This document shows, piece after piece, positions 59,201 to 64,000 of a DNA stretch of 64,000 nucleotides (positions within the stretch are counted from its first letter, which is position 1; each line of letters starts with the position of its first letter). The notes beneath the pieces were generated by a model that worked only from the letters and a program-made list of their open reading frames with translations, did no database searches and was not told where the DNA came from. Origin of the DNA: Ectobius pallidus (Eukaryota > Arthropoda > Insecta > Blattodea > Ectobiidae). The translations under genes and the position numbers were made by a program. Where the stretch lies: NCBI GenBank assembly GCA_964059195.1, contig CAXKWD010000003.1, positions 20,070,606-20,134,605 of the forward strand, in the 5' to 3' direction.

Positions 59201-62200
59201 ACCTAAAAGAGTAAAATGCTTGGGGCTTGGGTGCAATTCACTTCCCAAAATTTTCAGTTGAGCTAAAAAGTGCACACACACAAACCACATAAAGGAAGAA
59301 ATCACAAAGCTTAAGAAAAATAATGTATGTTACATACATGACTGTTAGTGTTTAATTATAAAATTACAAAAGGGTATAGTCATTAAATGCCCTGCCCTAG
59401 TAATGACTTACCTTTATCACATGTGACTTTGTCAAATTTTGCCATAATTTCTTTTGGTGTTCTGCAGAAGGTAGACAATGGTGCAGTGTCCAAGAAAGAA
59501 TCATAGAAAAGGATTCTCTGTGAGATATCCACTACAAATTGATATAGTAGTCTCCAGTCTGGTACCACCTGCAAGTGATTATGTACAGAAACAAGGAAAC
59601 TGTTAAAAAAAAAAGTCATTTTGTTAGTTAAATTCACTCCTAAAGTTTCATCTTTACTGAGTATTTAAGTGTTTCATAAGTATTTAAGGATAAATTAATT
59701 GTTTTAATTCAGAACCCTTACAGTATGTACAGTGTGATACTCAAAGTATCGAGCAAAACCTTCATTGAGCCATGTATCACTCCACCATTGTAGTGTAACC
59801 AGACTTCCAAACCACGTGTGTGCCATTTCATGAGAAATTAGCAGAAGTATTTTCTTCTTGTCCATCTCTGTGGAATACCCTTCTTGGAAAACAATGTCTC
59901 TTTCCCTATAGGAAAATAAGCATATCATTAGGTGTTATTCCACAAGTGCCAAAAACACTGTCATAGATATAATTAGATTGAAGAAACAGGCACACGACTT
60001 GCCCGGATTTTTCTTTGGCCGACTGTACTTTAGTGTTTGCCCTTTTCAGTTCTTAGTCCTCAAGTGGACCCATTTTCCAAGAGGTTTTTTGCAGGTTAAC
60101 GTACTGGAGAATGGGCCCTTTGATAAAGGTCCAAAGGGTCTCCCGTTAAGGAAAATTTGTTCTGGGCAGGAATCAAACCAAAGTTTTCAGCTAACTGATG
60201 TCGAGACCACTCCCCAAAAATCATTCCCAGACCCTTTCCAAATATTCCTTTAGACCCCTAGCAACTTCACTTACTTACTTACTCAATGGCAATAGACCAG
60301 TGGTTTCCAAATTTTTCAGTCCGCGGACCCCTTAAAAAAAAATTAAAATTTCGCGGACCCCCTCTGGGTTTTGAAGAAGAAGAAGAAAAAACTAAATAAA
60401 TACTTTGATTCAAATGTATTTAATTCAATAGACGAAATAACACTATCGATGATAACAAACAGAGTTTACTCCTTAATGTGAACAGTGAAGCTGCTTTAAA
60501 AGATATGTAATTTGAAAAAATTACGGGATAAACTATTTCTTCTTGGACCGCCTGCGGACCCCCTGAAACACCATCGTGGACCCCACTTTGGGAATCACTG
60601 CAATAGACAATTCCTAAGCAAGCAAAAGAAGTATTATTTATTTTATGGAACCCGAAGGTTCATTGCCGCGCTTACCTGAGTCTGCCATTCAACCCTATTC
60701 TGTGCTATCTCCATCCAATCATCCCCCACAAATCCTACTTCCCATAAATCCGTTCTAAGATTGTCCCCCCACCTACGTCTAGATCTTCCACATGGTCTTT
60801 TCCCTTCAGGTCTCCCATTCAATACTATGCAATTTTCTCCAATCCCCATTTTCATCCCTCTTGGGCCCAAATATTTTTTCTAAACACCCTGTTTTCAAAC
60901 ACTTCACTACATACATAAATATTAACATTAGAAAATAATGTTTGTGTTATTATTCTAAATTCAAAACTCTTGTTTTATACAAAATATTTTTTTTTAATTT
61001 ATTTAATTCCCTCTGGTCTAGTTAATGATATTAATTTTAAGGAAATAATTACTACTGCTTACCAGTAAATAACAAGGCCTACTTGTTCACTAGTATTAAT
61101 CTTTTCTGGCATTGCAATTTGATCCACTTTAGCGTTTGTGAACTCATAACCCATGTAGTCCTCAATGGCGAACAGCAGGCTGTTGCCAATCTGAACACTA
61201 TACTCAGTATCATGAACAACGGCTTCACGTGACCATGTTGAGAACTCATACTTTTCATGATTGCTGGTCGTGGTTATAAAATCTGTGATGACAAAGGCCA
61301 CTAGGTAAGTAGGCATTACTGTTGTCTCTTTGAATTCGTATTCTGTCAAGCCATCTTTCCTGAAACGTTTATATAAAGTTGAACTTTAATGAACACACCA
61401 GTTTTAAGCAAAAAGTCATGTAGGTTAGTACACTTCTTAAAGAGTTAAATAACAAAAAACAGTTACAGATTCTCTGTGAATATTCTGTACTCTGCCATTC
61501 CCGTAAAGTTATGTTGTGGGGAAAATAGATTCTGTATTTAAAGCAACAGAAAAATGTGAATAATTCTAAACAAAGAGATAGTTGTAGACCCATGGGCTTA
61601 CCAAGAGTCTTAATAGTACTACATGTTAAGGCAGTAATTAAGTTTAAAAAACATTCAAAAACATTCTTCAATAAGAATTGCCTTTAAGTATAAATGAATA
61701 AATTTGAATATCACGTGAGCAAAACAGAATATATCACCTTGTATTTAATTCACTCTTCATCTGGTTTAGATTTATATCAGGTAAATAGGTCTGCCATGCT
61801 TACTGGTACATACCGTTATTATAGTTTTTGTAATTACAATTATGTATGGGATACTATTTGGTAAAATACAAAGGCATGTTCTATGTTACTCGATATTATA
61901 TTTAAAACTCCGAGCATGTTAGCTACACTGTGATTAGGTGCCCCGGTTCCTAAATAATGTAAAGCAATTTGCAATTGCTGATTTAGTGTTAGAGCTTTAT
62001 ATGAACAAAGAAAACTGTTTGTTATACAGTACTTTATATGTTATACTAAGTCTGTCAGAGCGTGATAGCAAGCCAGTTTTTATTTGTCCACAATTATTCT
62101 GGTAGAATTAAGGCCATTAGGTCTTCTCTTCCATTCTACTAGACAATGAAACAAAACAGATCTTACAAATAAAACCAATACAATACACAATTTAACAACA

Positions 62201-62962
62201 AAGATGCATATATGCTAGGATGAAACTTAAAAGTTATTATTATTAATAAGTATATTTATTTATACAATATATCTTTAATAACCTATATTACTTTTATTAA
62301 TAATGATAAATTACCAGTATTAAATTACTGTACATATTATGTCATTTTTATTGCATAGAGTTCTTTAGTGAATAAATGCATGCATATTTTGTACTTTTTA
62401 ATTCATATCAATCCGCCCCCTAGTAATCACATAGCCTAAAAATTATTATATATATATATATACATATATATATCCTTTGTTGTAATCTCTTCGCGTATTG
62501 TGGCATTATTAAACTCATAGCAGGAGCAAAACAGCTATAGCTAATTTTTTCACTTTACAGATAACTAAATCACTAATAACACACAGAGAAAGAATTTCTA
62601 CAGAGTTACTGATGTTTTAACTTACAGATTACAAGTGTATTCTTTCATATCATTGGCTGACGATACTGCTATTGAGAGTGAACTATCATAAATTCAAAGT
62701 ATCATAGTATCTAAATTGATACTTAAAGTGTCTATATCTTTAAGCTTTTACGTCACCATCATCTGACAACATATGGGTTTCTCATTTGAATCATTATTAA
62801 TATTACCTTTCCAATAGTCTTGTAAGTGCTGTGTTACTTTGCGAATGATACCCTTTAGGAGCAATAATAGTGATTGTGAAAGTTGCTTTGTATTCAGGTT
62901 CATCAAAACAAGGGAATGCTCCTCTAGCATTTATTGGTGCAAATTGAGTCCCAGCCAGCCAT
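50229..62962 (-). CDS. M1 family metallopeptidase (aminopeptidase N-like), 13 exons, 5' partial
   Basis: Gluzincin-fold protein of the APN family. Exons in reading order: 62962-62807, 61359-61063, 59905-59722, 59568-59412, 59070-58989, 57456-57285, 57104-56906, 56090-55813, 55520-55330, 54606-54439, 54354-54214, 53676-53607, 50513-50229; they join to 792 codons plus stop. Partial numbering: N-domain [18 protein letters not shown] (13-30), zinc site HEMAH (176-180) with Glu199 in [16 protein letters not shown]1-C-like domain from about [12 protein letters not shown], with [13 protein letters not shown] and [11 protein letters not shown]. Odd: GAMENWG is replaced by N-T-S-E-Q-V-G (140-146), and the conserved Tyr of S-Y-x-K-G-A is Cys262 (TCDKGA). 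The C-terminus is a basic tail without a hydrophobic GPI signal. N-terminal exons (signal peptide or anchor) are not found before 64000. Zinc binding is likely; normal aminopeptidase activity is doubtful. Confidence 0.9.
50568..51485 (-). mobile_element. Mariner element with long inverted ends, defective
   Basis: The ends CGAGGGCTGGTCAATAAGT and complement are flanked by TA (50566-50567, 51486-51487). The inverted similarity extends about 190 bp inward, and the left end is present twice in tandem (50581-50760 and 50761-50940). The minus strand at 51419-51069 encodes the mariner N-terminal helix-turn-helix ([30 protein letters not shown]), and the next frame continues to [15 protein letters not shown]. 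The DDD catalytic domain is missing. It sits in the last intron of the M1 gene. Confidence 0.8.
51790..51945 (-). repeat. Inverted copy of the 14.8-15.1 kb repeat
   Basis: AAATAAAATCAGGTAAACTGATG, CAAAGTGCCAGAATGC and AATCAGTGATAATCGC are the complement of the duplicated sequence at 14800-15105. Confidence 0.5.
52085..52330 (-). repeat. 161-bp family copy, inverted
   Basis: GGTACCGGTTAACCGATTGG, GGCTTCTTTCCATGGATC, ATATACCAAGTTGCATAAAA and CGAGTTATTATG are the complement of the array unit. Intronic in the M1 gene. Confidence 0.55.
52455..52630. repeat. Fold-back repeat in M1 intron
   Basis: TATAAATAATGTAGTATATGG with GTTGTTTAAACTCAAACTT (left) is inverted at the right (AATTTGAGTTTAAACAAC, CCATATACTACATTATTTATA). 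The centre has CAGCCTCCTGATCATCCTCAG. Probably a Penelope-type terminal pair, like 29690-29900. Confidence 0.5.
53140..53245 (+). repeat. SINE-D-like fragment
   Basis: CCCAGGTTCAAATCCCATGG (B box region) and GGCCAATTTGACATGGG parallel the fragment at 14600-14735. Head incomplete. Confidence 0.35.
54630..55000 (+). repeat. 161-bp family copy
   Basis: CCAGAATGGTACTTTTTAAG, CGCATGATAACGCTAATAAGC, GAAACTTTGTATATGCATTT, ACTGGTACCGGAGTAATGCC and GGCTTTGGAAGTTGCAATAC. Single copy, between two M1 exons. Confidence 0.6.
56530..56760 (+). repeat. SINE-A copy with upstream block
   Basis: The upstream block (GTGCCTCACAGTACTG, ATAGGAGAGAGGTTCCATCT, GGCGCTGTGATTTGAA) precedes CTTAGCTCAGTTGGTAGACC, GGGTTCAAATCCCAG and TCGGAGGAATTTTTCTCC. 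The same upstream block accompanies the 44.0 and 44.3 kb copies, so the repeat unit is larger than the tRNA-like part. Confidence 0.6.
57731..58749. mobile_element. Pogo/Tigger-like TIR element, copy 3
   Basis: Left end CAGTGCACGCTGCTTATTGT, right end TTAGGCAGCGTTCACTG; TA on both sides (57729-57730, 58750-58751). A hAT MITE is nested at 58140-58430. Without it the length is close to copies 1 and 2. Confidence 0.7.
58140..58430. mobile_element. hAT MITE nested in pogo-like element
   Basis: CAGGGGCGGATCCA and (complement) AGGGGCGGATCCA form inverted ends, with long G and C runs next to them. GTGTGTAA is repeated on both sides (58132-58139, 58431-58438). The uninterrupted relatives at 37.1 and 40.5 kb lack it. 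Confidence 0.75.
60266..60920 (-). pseudogene. RTE-type LINE 3' end, interrupted
   Basis: On the minus strand [39 protein letters not shown] and AAMNLRVP form the RTE C-terminal tail, followed by the 3' UTR and a (TAAG)n tail (CTTACTTACTTACT at about 60269 on plus). The 3' UTR is split by a hAT MITE at 60298-60600. Matches 18895-19300, which is uninterrupted. Confidence 0.7.
60298..60600. mobile_element. hAT MITE, 8-bp TSD, sibling of 22502-22788
   Basis: Ends CAGTGGTTTCCAAATTTTTC and complement CAGTGATTCCCAAAGTGGGG; CAATAGAC is duplicated on both sides (60290-60297, 60601-60608). The related sequence near 18913 has a single CAATAGAC at the same place. Confidence 0.8.
61700..62640. other. 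M1 intron without recognisable element
   Basis: AT-rich intron DNA. The stretch GTAGAATTAAGGCCATTAGG (about 62103) resembles CGGAATTAAGGCCATAAGGC at 51648, a diverged repeat. A (TA)n tract lies at about 62446-62473. Confidence 0.4.
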
Positions 62963-63004
62963 CTGAGGAATGTAAGACACATATCAGTTGGTTACCTCCT
63001 GACG

Positions 63005-63120
63005 TATATATCTCTCTCTCGAATCCTATGCCCCCATGTTGGGGTGAAGGGCCTCCAATTGGAGATATCTGTTCACCTATGTGAATTTTGTTACAGGTGG
63101 TAAGCCCATCGCCTCTCTGA
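63005..63120 (-). repeat. SINE-B 3' fragment
   Basis: CCTATGCCCCCATGTTGGGG, GGCCTCCAATTGGAG and GGTAAGCCCATCGCCTC are the complement of the SINE-B 3' end. It lies just upstream of the first visible M1 exon. Confidence 0.6.
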
Positions 63121-63406
63121 CGTATGTATGAAGTATATTAATTACATGGGATGAATCCTATTTTCTTCATTTTGGTACATCTTTGAGTCAACACTTGTGC
63201 TAGTAATGCACCCTCCGCCACCTTATTCCCAGAGATCAAAATTTGAATTAGCTTTGTAAACAGTAAGAGTATACCAGTAAAAATATTTACCAGTAAAAAT
63301 TATTAAACTGTTCAGTTTTTGCGTGTAATAGCAGTCCTACTTTGGCCTTCTTATAGGTCTATTGCTACTGGATTAATACTGAATAATTACATATATTGGA
63401 CTTCAC

Positions 63407-63720
63407 AGATTTGTAATAACTGTGCCACCTCAAAATGATATTTGTCCTCGTGGTAGAACACATCCTATGAAAGCTGCAGCTATAGTAAGGAATAAAATTA
63501 ATACACCTAAGGATCATGTGCATAAGTATTTATAAGATCCGTAATATATACCTCGTCCAATATGTATATAAATACAAATAAAGAATATTGATGCACCATT
63601 GGCATGTAGTGTTCGTAGAAGTCATCCATAATTTCAGCCTGCGATAATACTACATGAACTGCCAATCCAAACAATACATTACACTAATACCAATTAACGG
63701 TAATTGTTGCTCAATATTAT
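63407..63720 (-). pseudogene. Numt: mitochondrial cytochrome b fragment
   Basis: Read on the minus strand with the invertebrate mitochondrial code, the segment gives [34 protein letters not shown], then LGVLILFLTIAAAFIGCVLP and RGQISFWGGTVITN. This is the haem-bearing helix B to helix C region of cytochrome b. Three Trp positions are TGA, so it would be broken under the nuclear code. Homology is sharp at the 63407 end and fades beyond about 63660 (positions to about 63720 are more diverged). Substitutions (Y to C, W to R in the GYVLPWGQ motif) show decay after transfer. Confidence 0.85.
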
Positions 63721-64000
63721 ATTAGTAGATTTGCATTGAAAACAGGACGCTAATTTTGTATATGTTAGCATTGATATACATATACCTATTGGTCCATTCT
63801 TAATTAAACCCTATGAAACAGTTAACACATATTGTGAAATAAAATTGAAAAGTAAGTTTTCCACCTACTTTACCATTGACGTTTTTACCACTGACGTTTT
63901 TACCACTTGAAAGCATGAAATTCATCAACATTGTAATACATTTCATAAACTTATTTATGACATACCATCATTGAATATTATTGTATCTAGAAGATATTTC
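63721..64000. other. Right edge, unassigned
   Basis: No exon of the M1 gene recognised. A short tandem repeat (ACCATTGACGTTTTTACCACTGACGT-like, about 63870-63905, unit about 18 bp) is present. Part of 63721-63780 could be further decayed cytochrome b. Confidence 0.35.

Noticed and set aside
63407..63720. Mitochondrial contamination of the assembly
   Set aside because: Only a few hundred bases, with mutated conserved residues and a sharp change to unrelated sequence at 63407, fit a nuclear insertion better; not fully excluded without reads.

Overview
The window looks like nuclear DNA of a non-dipteran insect with a repeat-rich genome and long introns. The evidence is an ecdysteroidogenic mitochondrial P450, an insect-type MyD88, an M1 aminopeptidase, a (CCTAA)n tract (complement of the insect telomere unit TTAGG), and a nuclear copy of mitochondrial cytochrome b whose Trp codons are TGA. 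A cockroach- or termite-like genome is plausible from intron size and repeat load, but the species cannot be fixed from the sequence.

Layout. Positions 1-19,700 carry no host gene that I can recognise. This stretch holds a Harbinger-like element, Helitron-like elements (some tandem and nested), an interstitial telomeric tract, a 4.1 kb minisatellite, SINEs, a 161-bp tandem array interrupted by a MITE with perfect 37-bp inverted repeats, and several other TIR elements. Positions 19,767-29,280 (+) hold the last six exons of a P450 that best matches CYP315A1 (shadow); its N-terminal exons are not found. Its 3' end is followed by a decayed tandem copy of the terminal exon and 3' UTR. Positions 29,300-35,500 contain transposon remnants. 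Positions 35,578-46,934 (+) hold a complete eight-exon Myd88. Positions 62,962 down to 50,229 (-) hold 13 exons of an M1 (aminopeptidase N-like) gene whose 5' end lies beyond or outside the recognisable part of the window; a numt lies just upstream of its first visible exon.

Exon structures were worked out by hand from splice consensus, reading-frame phase and family motifs. For all three genes the summed exon lengths keep the frame to a single stop codon, which supports the models.

The three genes are not known to act in one pathway: CYP315A1 hydroxylates ecdysteroids at C2 in mitochondria, MyD88 is the cytosolic Toll adaptor, and the M1 protein is a peptidase-fold protein. The most unusual gene is the M1 one: its zinc ligands are intact, but the GAMEN motif and the conserved catalytic Tyr are both replaced, and one intron must be GC-AG. 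I found no operon, CRISPR array or clearly new multi-gene system.
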